A DNA stretch of 48,053 nt from Sporosarcina obsidiansis (GCF_009651005.1 NZ_WHVW01000025.1:1-48053); one strand, 5' to 3'. Counted from the stretch's first letter, positions 1 through 9,409 are shown. Program-made: numbers and translations. Notes: a model not told the origin generated them from the letters alone.

Positions 1-254
1 TCCAATTATTCAGTACCCCAAAGCCGCCAAAGAATCCGTAATTCACAAATAAACTATCTGTTTTCCTTGCTTTATATATTCCTATTCAAGAATATCAATG
101 GTAATGAAGATCTCGCACTTTATTGTTTCTGGTTTTCAAAGCCCTTTCACCTATAGGTACCTTCCCCCTACACATCAAACCACACTCATGAAATCGAGAG
201 AGGCTCTCTTTAACTCAGGCTATTATTGCAGAGAGGTGCCAGTCGCTTGTTGTC

Positions 255-1202
255 TTAATGATGTTGATGTCCATCGGCTGGTTGGACTTTCACCTGACAC
301 AAAATTGAGTCGTCGTGTTGGTGGGCTGACGATTCCAATTGAATAGTTACATGGTGTATGTTTTGATGCAATAGATCGTGTTCGAAATTACGAAGCAATT
401 GTTCACTTGCTGCTATTGTCATCCGTTCATCTACCACCGCATGGCAGGAGAGTGCATTTAATCCGCTCGTAATGGACCAAACATGTAAATCATGAACACT
501 TTGCACCCCTTTGACATTTCGAATGGTTTGAATAACCTCATTTATTTCCACGTTTTGCGGTGTACCTTCCATCAAAACATGCAGTCCTGACTTGGTTACA
601 TAGTAACCGCTGCGTAAGACAAGAATTGCTACGATGACACTTGCTAACGGATCTGCCCACCCCCAGCCGAAGAACATCATAAACAATGCTGCAGCAATTG
701 CCCCAATAGATCCCAACATGTCGCTAATGACATGGAGGTAAGCTCCCTTCATATTTAAGTTCTCTTCCACGTCTGCTGAACGTAGCATAATCCAAGCGAC
801 GAGAACATTTACCGCTAATCCAATACTCGAAACGATCAACATCCCTGTCGTCGCAACTTCAGGGGGATTTGGAAAACGCATAATTGCTTCATAAAAAATA
901 TATAAAGAGATGGCGATCAATGTTACACCATTTATTACCGCTGCCAACACTTCAAATCGTTTGTATCCGAAGGTCTTACTTTTACTTGCTACCTTTTCCC
1001 CTAATTTAAATGCCAATAGTGCGATTGCCAACGAAATCGAATCGCTTAGCATATGACCTGCGTCTGCCAAAAGAGCAAGACTATTCGTCAAAAATCCTCC
1101 TACTGCTTCGACAAGCATATAAGATGTAATGATTAGAAAAGAAATCAATAAAACTTTTTTATTCGCTCCATGCGTATGGTCGTGACTGTGGTCATGCCCC
1201 AT
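255..1202 (-). CDS. czcD: Cation diffusion facilitator (Zn/Co/Cd efflux), CzcD type
   Basis: A 315-residue cation diffusion facilitator that exports divalent metals (zinc, cobalt, cadmium in characterised relatives) in exchange for protons or potassium at the cell membrane. The N-terminus is a His/Asp-rich metal-binding stretch (MGHDHSHDHTHG), followed by about six membrane segments (residues 17-195). The metal-site motifs are visible: LLADAGHMLSD in helix 2 and HVISDMLGS in helix 5. The C-terminal cytoplasmic ferredoxin-like domain (about 210-290) carries VHDLHVWSI, and there is a His-rich tail. It lies 20 bases downstream of the ArsR-type regulator on the same strand, so the two form a metal-responsive operon. 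Family assignment is firm; the exact metal is inferred. Confidence 0.95.
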   Translation of the reverse strand: MGHDHSHDHTHGANKKVLLISFLIITSYMLVEAVGGFLTNSLALLADAGHMLSDSISLAIALLAFKLGEKVASKSKTFGYKRFEVLAAVINGVTLIAISLYIFYEAIMRFPNPPEVATTGMLIVSSIGLAVNVLVAWIMLRSADVEENLNMKGAYLHVISDMLGSIGAIAAALFMMFFGWGWADPLASVIVAILVLRSGYYVTKSGLHVLMEGTPQNVEINEVIQTIRNVKGVQSVHDLHVWSITSGLNALSCHAVVDERMTIAASEQLLRNFEHDLLHQNIHHVTIQLESSAHQHDDSILCQVKVQPADGHQHH

Positions 1203-1222
1203 TTTTATACCCCTCCTTATTA

Positions 1223-1558
1223 TTAATTATGTGACGCGTGCTCAATCGCCTGCTTCAAGAGATTCATTACATGATGATCGTCCTCCGAATAGTAAATCGT
1301 CGTTCCCTCTCTTCGAAACTTTACTAAACGCAAGTTTTTCAAAAAACGCAGTTGATGAGAGACGGATGATTGACTTAAATTAAGCGTTTCGGCAATATCA
1401 TTAACTGAATATTCCTCTTTACACAATAAGTTTAAAATTCGGATTCTCGTCGGATCACTCAACGCCTTGAACGTTTGCGAAACGACGAATAGCGTTTCTC
1501 CGTCCAACTGTTGCACATTCTTTTCTACTGTCTGCTCTATATTTTTTTCATCATTCAT
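1223..1558 (-). CDS. czrA: ArsR/SmtB-family metal-sensing repressor, CzrA-like
   Basis: A winged-helix repressor of the ArsR/SmtB family, about 111 residues from the chosen ATG. A GGAGG box sits 9 bases before that ATG; the longer reading starting 24 bases upstream has none. The recognition helix region [19 protein letters not shown] and the wing [27 protein letters not shown] are clear. The C-terminal Asp/His-rich helix matches the alpha-5 zinc-binding site of CzrA-type sensors (D, H, H, H spacing). Metal binding should release it from the palindrome upstream and derepress itself and the efflux pump that follows. Confidence 0.93.
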   Translation of the reverse strand: MNDEKNIEQTVEKNVQQLDGETLFVVSQTFKALSDPTRIRILNLLCKEEYSVNDIAETLNLSQSSVSHQLRFLKNLRLVKFRREGTTIYYSEDDHHVMNLLKQAIEHASHN

Positions 1559-1595
1559 AGCAATTTTCCTCCAATCATACAATTTATATTTTCTT

Positions 1596-1623
1596 ATATG
1601 AACATATGGTCATATATTCATAT
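1596..1623 (-). promoter_or_regulatory. CzrA-type operator in the czrA promoter
   Basis: A 28-base imperfect palindrome, ATATGAAcATATG to CATATaTTCATAT, centred about 52 bases before the czrA start. It matches the 12-2-12 inverted repeat style of ArsR/SmtB operators. A TTGACA -35 box lies at 1637-1642 on the minus strand, so the palindrome covers the -10 region, as expected for a repressor site. Confidence 0.8.
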
Positions 1624-1625
1624 AA

Positions 1626-1961
1626 ACTATGTCAGATGTCAACATTAATATGCAATACCCCCCTATTTTAATTTATCACGTTACTCAAAAATCAACAACA
1701 GCGTGGATTAATAAACAATAATTATTAATAAAACGTCAAATTATTTATATACCATACACAGGTATTGTAATATATAGTTGTTATTATCTTATAAGAAAGG
1801 TGTGTCTCTTCATGTAAAAAACGAAGAAGAAGTTTAAATTAACGGTGGAATATCATTCGGTGCAAAGCTAAACGTAAAACCATTGATGGTTCTCGCCAAC
1901 TACATAGAAAATCAAGAACTGGAATTAACGACATTCCAGCAATTATATATCGAGGTGTGAG
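1626..1961. other. Gap with an unassigned decayed reading frame
   Basis: After the czrA control region there is AT-rich DNA and, at about 1850-1960 on the plus strand, a start-less frame that reads GGISFGAKLNVKPLMVL and ends in a stop at about 1958-1960. It has no start codon with a ribosome site and I could not place it in a family. It looks like the tail of a lost gene next to the transposase debris that follows. Confidence 0.3.
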
Positions 1962-2310
1962 CTAGAATCTGTTAAAAGGAAATTTGCACATGTCGGACTT
2001 TTCTGCTACCCAGTCGGAAATTATGTAAAAAGTCTGCGCCATTGCAAATTCTGTTAACTCTTTTGGCAAAAAGAATAAGCATTTCTGTTGGATGGTCTCT
2101 TTCAGCTCAGGGGTGTATTTTGACTTTGTGCCATGATTTGTGAGCTTCATACTGGTGTTGTGCTGATTCAGCGTTGTATTTAGTTTGTCGAGCCAGTTCT
2201 CTTGAAAGCTTGGAAGGATGTCGTCCAGTTAATTTGGCAATCGCCCGAATGGAGTAGCCAAGTTCAAGGTACACTTTTATTTTTGCATGTTCGGATATGG
2301 TAAGATGTTA
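1962..2310 (-). pseudogene. IS30-family transposase remnant
   Basis: Read on the minus strand, 2310-2150 encodes the helix-turn-helix start of an IS30 transposase: LTISEHAKIKVYLELGYS, then IRAIAKLTGRHPSKLSREL. A frameshift near 2150 moves the frame to TKSKYTPELKETIQQK, which continues the IS30 pattern. After that the similarity is lost and the frame ends at 1962. The DDE catalytic domain is absent, so this is a non-functional end fragment. Confidence 0.75.
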
Positions 2311-2458
2311 ACGATTCCTCCATTCGATACGATGTCGTTATAGGTTTTCTTCTTTTCTACCTCAAGTATCGCACTTAATTCCAGTAGACCGCATTTTTCA
2401 GTTCCTACCGATTTATCAATTTGGGAGGTATCTCTTTTTTATTCTTAGACCTCTGATT

Positions 2459-4528
2459 ATGATTTCAACACATATATTAAAAGTTAATGGGGTGTATTTC
2501 TTGCATATTGATTCAATCCTAATAAATAAGTTTGTGATTATACCTTTTAATGAATGGAAGAATTCTTTAGGAAAAGAACTCTTCAAAGAAATGGATATAA
2601 TACTGGTTAACGACCCGCTTGGACAAGTAATTGGGGCCATAACTTTAGACAATCCCGAAAAAATTTTAGCCACTGCCTTTATATCAATTGACCAATTGTA
2701 TGAAGAAGAGTCATGGAAAGATTACAGCATTATTGTTGTTGCAGATGAAAACAAGAGAATTATAGGGTGTCTCAAGCGAGAAGAGCTTATTTTATATCTT
2801 TATCAGCATTTTAAAGAAGAAGCTCTCTATTTAAAATCTCTTTTATCTTCAATACCAAATGAGATTTCTGCGATCGATAAATTCGGAAAAATAAGTTTCT
2901 TTAATGATCAAGCTTTGAAAGTACACGGTATAAATTTGGAAGAATCGATTAGTAGTAAACTGGACGATTTATACCCTGGTTGTCAACTTAATACACTTCT
3001 AAACGTTGAAAACAAAGAAGTTATTATGAAAGTTACAGAGAATGGTAAAGGCGCTTTTATTCAAACTAATGTTATGCAAGATGATCGATCTGTAGGGGCC
3101 ATGCAAATATATTGGACTACAAAGGAAATTGAAAAAATCGCTTTAAGTTTAGATTTATTTATGAATCTTTCAGCCGATCTCCAAGCGATTTTTGATGCCT
3201 TTTACGATGTTATTTATGTTTCAGATGGAACAGGTATGACCTTACATGTGAGCTCTGCGTGTGAGCAACTTTGGGGGTATAGAGCAGAGGATCTTATTGG
3301 AAAAAGTATCTATAAGCTTGAGGAAATAGGTGTTTTCACCCCCTCTGTTACACGACAAGTACTAGAGAAAAAAAAGAAAGTTCAGCTATTCCAAACGACA
3401 AAAGAAGGTCGTAGATTAGTTTGTATTGGTACGCCCATTAAGGACGAAAAAGGAAATATTATTCGTGTTGTTAACGCTTCACGTGATATTACAGGTGAAA
3501 GTCACCTTCGCATGGAGTTAGAAGAAATGAAGCTGTTAATGGAAGGTTACAAGCAACAATTGAGTCAGTTAAATGAATTAGGTATTGGAAATGAGAAAAT
3601 GATTTTTAAAAGCGAAAAGATGGAGGGTGTCGTGACGCTAGCTAGAAAGGTAGCAGAAGTTGACTCTACCATTCTCATACAAGGAGAATCAGGTGTAGGT
3701 AAAGAAGTAATCGCATCCTACATTCATAGTAAAAGTGAAAGAAACGATAAACCTTTCATTAAAGTGAATTGTGGTGCAATCCCTGAAAACTTGCTGGAAT
3801 CGGAGCTATTTGGTTATGAAAAAGGCGCTTTTACAGGTGCATCGAAAACGGGGAAACCTGGATTATTTGAATTAGCCAACGGAGGAACTTTATTCCTTGA
3901 CGAAATTGGGGAAATTCCTCTTGCTCTTCAGGTGAAATTGCTACGAGTGTTACAGGAAATGGAGTTTACGCGCATTGGCGGTACCAAGCCTATATCAGTC
4001 AATGTGCGAATTATTGCGGCTACTAACCGGGAACTGCAAGAAGAAATGAAAAAAGGTAATTTTCGGGAAGATTTGTATTATCGTCTCAATGTTGTGCCAC
4101 TTTTAATTCCCCCTTTAAGAGAAAGAAAAGATGATATTCTTTCTCTTACACTGCACTTTACACAGAAGTTTAATGAGAAATTTAAAACATACAAGACCTT
4201 TTCACCAACTGTGCTGGATCTATTCCAATCATATCATTGGGCTGGTAATGTAAGAGAACTTCAAAATATGATAGAACGGCTCGTCGTAACTGCTGACGCT
4301 TCAACTATAGACGTAGAGCAACTTCCGGATTTCCTTTTAGAAAGTAAGACCCTACCAGCAGTGCAGGTTACTGATATCATTCCAATTAAGGAAGCAATTG
4401 ACTTGGTTGAATATCAGCTTCTGGTTTTAGCTAAAAAGAAATATCGAACAACTGTAAAAATTGCCGAAGTGTTACAGGTGAATCAGTCTACAGTGAGCAG
4501 AAAGTTGAAAAATATTGGTATCAAGTAA
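2459..4528 (+). CDS. Sigma-54-dependent transcriptional activator with PAS sensors
   Basis: A 689-residue enhancer-binding protein. Residues 1-120 form an N-terminal sensor region that resembles a CBS-like fold (tentative). PAS domains follow at about 130-220 and 240-345. The AAA+ domain spans about 385-615: Walker A GESGVGK (409-415), the sigma-54-contacting GAFTGA loop (456-461) and Walker B LFLDE (478-482). A Fis-type helix-turn-helix ends the protein (about 660-689, [19 protein letters not shown]). It opens promoters held by RNA polymerase-sigma-54, and the three repeats just after its stop codon plus the -24/-12 site upstream of the transporter mark its target. The start is uncertain: the only good ribosome site (GGGAGG, 2423-2428) is 30 bases before this ATG, so an ATT at 2441 is possible. 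The ligand is probably the transporter's substrate (inference). Confidence 0.93.
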   Translation: MISTHILKVNGVYFLHIDSILINKFVIIPFNEWKNSLGKELFKEMDIILVNDPLGQVIGAITLDNPEKILATAFISIDQLYEEESWKDYSIIVVADENKRIIGCLKREELILYLYQHFKEEALYLKSLLSSIPNEISAIDKFGKISFFNDQALKVHGINLEESISSKLDDLYPGCQLNTLLNVENKEVIMKVTENGKGAFIQTNVMQDDRSVGAMQIYWTTKEIEKIALSLDLFMNLSADLQAIFDAFYDVIYVSDGTGMTLHVSSACEQLWGYRAEDLIGKSIYKLEEIGVFTPSVTRQVLEKKKKVQLFQTTKEGRRLVCIGTPIKDEKGNIIRVVNASRDITGESHLRMELEEMKLLMEGYKQQLSQLNELGIGNEKMIFKSEKMEGVVTLARKVAEVDSTILIQGESGVGKEVIASYIHSKSERNDKPFIKVNCGAIPENLLESELFGYEKGAFTGASKTGKPGLFELANGGTLFLDEIGEIPLALQVKLLRVLQEMEFTRIGGTKPISVNVRIIAATNRELQEEMKKGNFREDLYYRLNVVPLLIPPLRERKDDILSLTLHFTQKFNEKFKTYKTFSPTVLDLFQSYHWAGNVRELQNMIERLVVTADASTIDVEQLPDFLLESKTLPAVQVTDIIPIKEAIDLVEYQLLVLAKKKYRTTVKIAEVLQVNQSTVSRKLKNIGIK

Positions 4529-4534
4529 AATGAC

Positions 4535-4659
4535 TATGCAATTACGCATAATGATTATGCAAATAAGCATAATCATTATTTTACTTGTAAACCAAGAATA
4601 ATGATTGATTCTTTCGCATATTCGTTAAAATTCTATGTAAACTTATGCACGTAAGCATA
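4535..4659 (+). promoter_or_regulatory. Three upstream activator sites TATGC-N6-GCATA
   Basis: Three exact copies of the palindrome TATGC-N6-GCATA stand at 4535-4550, 4556-4571 and 4644-4659. The first two have centres 21 bases apart (two helical turns). The second extends to a 10-base arm, ATGATTATGC. They start 6 bases after the activator's stop codon and end about 90 bases before the sigma-54 promoter, the usual arrangement for an enhancer-binding protein. A lone GCATA half-site lies at 4616-4620. Confidence 0.85.
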
Positions 4660-4745
4660 TTTAAAATTTAGAGTTTCACATTTATTGTAATCAAAAAGAG
4701 GATATTTTCCCTGTGGAATAGGGAATATGCTCTTTTTATTTTTTT

Positions 4746-4761
4746 TGGCATGGATTTTGCA
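4746..4761 (+). promoter_or_regulatory. Sigma-54 (-24/-12) promoter
   Basis: TGGCAT-N5-TTGCA, with the GG and GC doublets exactly 12 bases apart, fits the sigma-54 consensus TGGCAC-N5-TTGCW at all but one position. It faces the MFS transporter about 390 bases downstream and lies below the three activator sites. Transcription of the transporter operon therefore should depend on sigma-54 and the PAS/AAA+ activator. Confidence 0.88.
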
Positions 4762-4936
4762 TTAGTAAATAACGACGTCCTTTATTTACTACAAAGTGTG
4801 ACAACATGGAGGTTGATAAATACTAATAGTATTTCACTGTCATAGAGATGCTATTTCAGAAAAGACTTGTACTATTTCCTGTGTACCTTTGAGAAAGGTG
4901 AAATTTGTTAATTATTGAGGAGCAGAAAATATTGAC

Positions 4937-5088
4937 ATGCATGTAGAAACTTCTACTCTACATGGTCTGCTTGGGCCGAATGTGGACATTTTCGAAGATA
5001 GCCTTTAGCAAATACGACTTCAAAATAGCACTATTTTCGGTATTTTTCAAACAATTGTTTTAGTAATTACTGAGAGCTTCGTATTTGC
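4937..5088 (+). other. Structured 5' leader with a short upstream reading frame
   Basis: Between the sigma-54 promoter and the transporter lie about 380 transcribed bases. A 23-codon frame (4937-5008, beginning MHVETSTLHG) has a GGAG box 14 bases upstream. Its stop codon touches a perfect 10-base helix: GCAAATACGA (5008-5017) pairs with TCGTATTTGC (5079-5088). The enclosed bases contain two small hairpins (5022-5037 and 5049-5060), giving a three-way-junction shape. It could be a regulatory RNA, or merely a mobile-element scar; no known riboswitch class is recognised. Confidence 0.4.
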
Positions 5089-5149
5089 CTCTCTGTTTTG
5101 TTTATGTGAAAAATTATATCTGAAAGTTAGGAAAGGTTAGGTGTTTAAG

Positions 5150-6469
5150 ATGAAGAAAAATTATCGTTATCAAATTATGTTGATGATGGTGCTGATGGTG
5201 ATCATTAACTATATCGATAGAGGTGCCATTTCGTATGCTCAACAAGACATTATTGGCGAGTATGGATTTGATCCTATTTCTTGGGGAGCTGTACTTGGTT
5301 ATTTTGGATTTGGTTATTTATTTGGCTCTCTCTTGGGAGGTATGCTTGCTGATAAAAAAGGACCAAAATTTGTTTGGATGATTATCGGGATTGGCTGGTC
5401 CGTTTTTGTCATTGCCACTGCTTTTGCCGGGGATATCGGTTTAGCACTATTTGGTGGTTCTGCCCTAACTGGCTTTGCCATCATCCGTATACTATTTGGC
5501 TTTGCAGAAGGACCGACTTTTTCAACAATCAATAAAACAAATGCTAACTGGGCTACACCGAAAGAACGCGGATTCGCTGTGTCTCTAGGCCTTTTAGGAA
5601 CGCCACTAGGCGCTATGCTAACGGCTCCTGTAGCAGTGGCACTTTTGTCTGTAACAAGCTGGAAGGTTATGTTTATTATTCTTGGTGGCTTGGGAATTGT
5701 ATGGGTAATTATATGGTCAAAAATGTTTACAGATTTACCGGAACAAAATCCGAAAGTATCGAAGGAAGAACTTAAAAAAATCCGTTCTGTCGAGGATTTA
5801 TTACCAAATGAAACAATAGTTGGTGAACATGATGATTCGGTAAAATGGTATCACTTTTTCAAAAATCCAACACTTGTTTTTAATGCTCTAGGTTATTTTG
5901 CTTTCCAATATATTAACTTCCTACTCCTTACATGGACACCAAAATACTTACAAGATCAATTCGGTTTTCAATTATCTTCTCTTTGGTATTTAGGAATGAT
6001 TCCTTGGATTGGTGCTTGTTTTACTGTATTGCTTGGAGGAAAGATTTCAGACTATTTACGAATGAAAACAGGAAATCTTCGTATCGCAAGATCAGGACTA
6101 GCCATCGTTTCTTTACTATTAACAGCCACATGTTTCATATTAATCCCCACTGCAGACACGATTGTCGGAGTTATGGTCTTAATGTGTATCGGGAATGCTT
6201 TTAATTCACTTCCAAACTCTGTGTATTGGTCCGTGATTCTTGATACAGAACCTAGCCGTGCAGGTACATTTGGCGGAATTACGCATTTTATCACAAACAC
6301 TGCAACTATTATTGCACCTATTTTAACCGGATTCTTAGTTGTAAGTTATGGATACTCTTCTATGTTTGTAGCAGCAGCTATTGCAGCGATTATTGGAATG
6401 GTAGCTATGTTCTTTGTTAAACCAGGTCAACGGCAAGCAAAAAATAAGTTGAACGAAGTGGGCGCTTAA
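5150..6469 (+). CDS. MFS transporter, anion:cation symporter family
   Basis: A 12-helix major facilitator of about 440 residues, resembling the ACS branch that carries organic anions (hexuronates, tartrate, phthalate, glucarate in known members). YIDRGAISYA in helix 1 and the loop 2-3 motif GGMLADKKGPKF are typical. The ATG is preceded by AGGTG at 6 bases; a GTG at 5141 with AGGAAAGG is an alternative start three codons longer. It is the first gene of the sigma-54-driven operon. Together with the dehydrogenase downstream it suggests uptake of a small hydroxy-acid or its amide. The exact substrate cannot be read from the sequence. Confidence 0.9.
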   Translation: MKKNYRYQIMLMMVLMVIINYIDRGAISYAQQDIIGEYGFDPISWGAVLGYFGFGYLFGSLLGGMLADKKGPKFVWMIIGIGWSVFVIATAFAGDIGLALFGGSALTGFAIIRILFGFAEGPTFSTINKTNANWATPKERGFAVSLGLLGTPLGAMLTAPVAVALLSVTSWKVMFIILGGLGIVWVIIWSKMFTDLPEQNPKVSKEELKKIRSVEDLLPNETIVGEHDDSVKWYHFFKNPTLVFNALGYFAFQYINFLLLTWTPKYLQDQFGFQLSSLWYLGMIPWIGACFTVLLGGKISDYLRMKTGNLRIARSGLAIVSLLLTATCFILIPTADTIVGVMVLMCIGNAFNSLPNSVYWSVILDTEPSRAGTFGGITHFITNTATIIAPILTGFLVVSYGYSSMFVAAAIAAIIGMVAMFFVKPGQRQAKNKLNEVGA

Positions 6470-6604
6470 TCTGCTATTTCATGTTTAGAAGCAAAGGACT
6501 TCTACTGAGTCAAGTTGAAGGCAGAACTTCTATTTACTAACGATCATCTTTAGAGGTAGACAAAAAACTTTCTCCTCAGATTTTTTGGAAAAGAGGTATT
6601 AGAT

Positions 6605-7579
6605 ATGAAAAGAATTATATTAGTAACTACCGGTGGAACGATTGCAAGCAAAATAAACCCTGATACAGGGTTACTCTCCTCAGGAGCAATGACAGGTGAA
6701 GAGCTTGCAAGTATGTGTAAACTTCCAAGCGAAATCAATTTGACGGTTGAATCTATTTTTCAACTTCCTAGTAATCAAATGGATGCTGAAGAATTATCGC
6801 ACTTGAAGACAAGGGTTGAAGAACTATTAGCTGATCCGCAGGTTGATGGAGTGGTTATCACTCATGGTACAGATACGTTAGAGGAAACTGCATATTATTT
6901 AGATTTGACCATCGCAAATGATAAACCAATTGTCGTAACTGGATCACAAAGAGGACCATTTGAGCTTGGTACAGACGCAATGATGAATATTCGCCAGTCT
7001 ATATTAGCTGCAGCATGTGAAGATCTTAATGACTTTGGTACAGTAGTTCTGTTTAACGAGCGTCTTTTTTCAGCTAGATATGTCAAGAAAGTTCATGCGT
7101 CTAATGTGGCCGGATTTGCTTCTGAAGGATATGGTTACTTGGGAACTGTGGATCAAGACATTGTGTCAATGCACCAAAAACCACTTCATCGAGAGGTGTA
7201 TTCTCAGAAATATGATTTGCCAGTTATTGATATTATTCCATTCTACTTAGGGGCCGATGATCGATTTATTAAGACATCCATTTCAACTGGAACAAGCGGA
7301 ATAATTCTTGAAGGTTCTGGAAGAGGTCATGTGTCACCTAAAATGGTTGAAGCAATTGAAGAAGCCTGCAATCTAGGTTTAATCGTTGTACTAACAACTA
7401 AAACAGGAGAAGGAGAAGTTCGTCATGTATATGATTTCCCAGGCAGCGTTTATGATCTAACGAATAAAGGGGTATTAATAGGAAAAGATTATGACAGTAA
7501 AAAGGCTAGAATAAAATTAGCCATTTTGTTGGCATCTGGTGCTACAAAACAAGAGATTCGAAGTGCATTCTTAAAATAA
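6605..7579 (+). CDS. L-asparaginase-family amidohydrolase, cytoplasmic
   Basis: A 324-residue member of the bacterial asparaginase/glutaminase family, which hydrolyses the side-chain amide of asparagine or related acids to release ammonia. Both catalytic threonine motifs are intact: TTGGTIAS (residues 8-15) and ITHGTDTLEETAYYL (about 84-98). There is no signal peptide, so it acts in the cytoplasm. An AGAGGT ribosome site precedes the ATG. It sits between a transporter for an organic anion and a tartrate dehydrogenase-like enzyme, which is odd for a simple asparaginase. The real substrate may be the amide of a hydroxy-dicarboxylate (inference). Confidence 0.92.
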   Translation: MKRIILVTTGGTIASKINPDTGLLSSGAMTGEELASMCKLPSEINLTVESIFQLPSNQMDAEELSHLKTRVEELLADPQVDGVVITHGTDTLEETAYYLDLTIANDKPIVVTGSQRGPFELGTDAMMNIRQSILAAACEDLNDFGTVVLFNERLFSARYVKKVHASNVAGFASEGYGYLGTVDQDIVSMHQKPLHREVYSQKYDLPVIDIIPFYLGADDRFIKTSISTGTSGIILEGSGRGHVSPKMVEAIEEACNLGLIVVLTTKTGEGEVRHVYDFPGSVYDLTNKGVLIGKDYDSKKARIKLAILLASGATKQEIRSAFLK

Positions 7580-7635
7580 TAGAACAAGAAGATACGAGAG
7601 CTACTCTCTTCAATAGTATTTAGGAGGACGGGAAA

Positions 7636-8697
7636 ATGAAAAAGTGTGAAATATCCGTAATTCCAGGGGATGGAATAGGAACTGAAGTCATGACTGAAAC
7701 ACTCAGGGTTTTAGATACTCTTTCTGAGATTCATGGCGGTCTTCATTTTGAATACAAAGAATATCCGTGGAGCTGTAAGTATTACTTAGAACATGGTGTG
7801 ATGATGCCAGCAGATGGACTAAAGCAATTAGAACAGAGTGATGCCGTTTTTCTAGGAGCTGTGGGAGATCCAAAGCTTGTTGCGGATCACATCTCTCTCT
7901 GGGGCTTACTTGTTACTATTCGAAGGGGGTTCGAGCAAGTCATCAACGTGCGACCTGCAAAACAGATGAAGGGAATTACCTCTCCTCTTGTCAATCCTAA
8001 CGAATTTGACTTCATCGTGGTACGGGAAAATAGCGAAGGAGAATATAGTGAGGTTGGAGGGAGAATACACTCTGGCGAGGATGAAATAGCGATTCAAAAC
8101 GCAGTATTTACAAGAAAAGGGACTTCCCGAGTGATGAAATATGCATTTGAACTAGCGAACACAAGAAAAGGCCATGTTACAAGTGCAACAAAGTCAAATG
8201 GAATTGTTCATTCGATGCCTTTCTGGGATGAGGTGTTTCAAGATGTGTCTACTAAATATGATGAGATTCAAACGCAATCCATACATATTGATGCTTTAAG
8301 TGCATTCCTTGTTTCAAAGCCACACACGCTAGATGTCATCGTTGCAAGTAATTTGTTTGGTGATATTTTAACCGATATCGGGGCATCTATTATGGGAAGC
8401 ATCGGGATTGCCCCTGCCGCAAATATTAATATTAACGGGAAATTCCCATCCATGTTTGAACCCGTCCATGGCTCTGCTCCAGATATCGTCGGTAAAGGAA
8501 TTGCTAACCCTATCGGACAAATCTGGACAGGTAAAATGATGCTTGATCACTTAGGAGAAAGAGAGCTAGGTACGCTATTATTAGATACCATTGAAGAAGT
8601 ATTACAAGACGGGATCAAAACCCCCGATATTGGCGGTACCGCTTCCACAACAGAATTAACGAATCATATTATTAATAGATTGAAATTGCAAGCCTGA
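7636..8697 (+). CDS. Tartrate / D-malate dehydrogenase-like (beta-decarboxylating) enzyme
   Basis: A 353-residue member of the isocitrate/isopropylmalate dehydrogenase superfamily, in the tartrate dehydrogenase/D-malate dehydrogenase branch. Visible marks are IPGDGIGTEV at the N-terminus, LLVTIRRGFEQVINVRP (substrate arginines), VVRENSEGEYSEVGG, the metal-binding DILTDIGASIMGSIG and the cofactor loop FEPVHGSAPDI. Such enzymes oxidise and often decarboxylate D-malate, tartrate or related 2-hydroxyacids with NAD and a divalent metal. A TAGGAGG ribosome site is present. It is the last gene before a strong terminator, closing the operon. Confidence 0.9.
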   Translation: MKKCEISVIPGDGIGTEVMTETLRVLDTLSEIHGGLHFEYKEYPWSCKYYLEHGVMMPADGLKQLEQSDAVFLGAVGDPKLVADHISLWGLLVTIRRGFEQVINVRPAKQMKGITSPLVNPNEFDFIVVRENSEGEYSEVGGRIHSGEDEIAIQNAVFTRKGTSRVMKYAFELANTRKGHVTSATKSNGIVHSMPFWDEVFQDVSTKYDEIQTQSIHIDALSAFLVSKPHTLDVIVASNLFGDILTDIGASIMGSIGIAPAANININGKFPSMFEPVHGSAPDIVGKGIANPIGQIWTGKMMLDHLGERELGTLLLDTIEEVLQDGIKTPDIGGTASTTELTNHIINRLKLQA

Positions 8698-8739
8698 CAG
8701 CAATTCTTTGCTTACGGGAAGATAATCGAAGTGTTTACT

Positions 8740-8799
8740 AACAAAAAGGCGCAACTAGCGAATAATTACTAGTTGTGTCTTTGTTCATTTTTTATTTTT
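8740..8799 (+). terminator. Rho-independent terminator of the transporter operon
   Basis: CAACTAG (8752-8758) pairs with CTAGTTG (8769-8775), extended by AACAAA/TTTGTT, and is followed by a T-rich run to 8799. It lies 43 bases after the dehydrogenase stop codon. Confidence 0.8.
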
Positions 8800-8824
8800 C
8801 AAACCTAATCACAGTTCAAATTTT

Positions 8825-9295
8825 TTAATTTCTGTACTCGGTGGCGTGCGTTGTCTTCACTTTATGGAATGACTGGTAATACGTACTTCTAGGCACTTTA
8901 AGCACTTCGCACAGTACTTGAATGGGAAAGTTTTCTTTCTCCTGTTCGATGTGGTTAATCATCTCTTGGTCAGTTACTTTTTCGCGATTATAGTCATAGC
9001 CTTTTTTAGGATGTCTACCTCTTGTTGAAGGCGAAGATTTTCCTTTTGAAATTCCGCAATTTCAGCTGGCGACAAACCACCGCTGTCTTCAATTAGAGAA
9101 AGAGCTTTGATCCATTTACAAATCGTCACTTCAGATACACCATATTCGCTGCTGAGATCACTCGCAGATGTGCCAGATCTGTAGAGTTCGACAATTGTTT
9201 GTTTAAATTCTTGGTTATAGCGTTTTTGTTTCATTCCGGACACGTCCTCTCTATTTTTAGGATAGAGACTTAACTAACTTGTGTCCATACATCTA
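8825..9295 (-). mobile_element. IS3-family element remnant (orfA intact, orfB truncated)
   Basis: The block holds the orfA frame and, overlapping its end in another frame, the first 50 or so residues of orfB (8825-8985: CEVLKVPRSTYYQS is the typical N-terminal orfB motif, ending at a stop after EYRN). The DDE integrase core is missing. An IS3-like end (TGTGTCCATA) may lie near 9281-9290. The element cannot move by itself. Confidence 0.8.
8974..9243 (-). CDS. IS3-family transposase OrfA
   Basis: An 89-residue OrfA: a Tnp1/HTH domain (RYNQEFKQTIVELYRSG, then SASDLSSEYGVSEVTICKWI) followed by a leucine-zipper coiled coil (EIAEFQKENLRLQQEVDILK) that dimerises and joins OrfB after a programmed -1 frameshift in intact elements. 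Here the following OrfB is cut short, so the protein can bind IS ends at most. Confidence 0.9.
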   Translation of the reverse strand: MSGMKQKRYNQEFKQTIVELYRSGTSASDLSSEYGVSEVTICKWIKALSLIEDSGGLSPAEIAEFQKENLRLQQEVDILKKAMTIIAKK

Positions 9296-9409
9296 TATTA
9301 GCTCCAACTTATACGATCCAGAGAACTAATAAAAGTGCCGTCGCTCGAAAAAATATTTGTTCGAATTTGCATTACTTAAAGAGTAACTGTTGCCTTGACT
9401 AATCGTTCC

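Noticed and set aside
1..254. Coding region at the left edge
   Set aside because: A short frame reading NYGFFGGFGVLNNW on the minus strand enters from the edge, but it has no start and no family match; too little to call.
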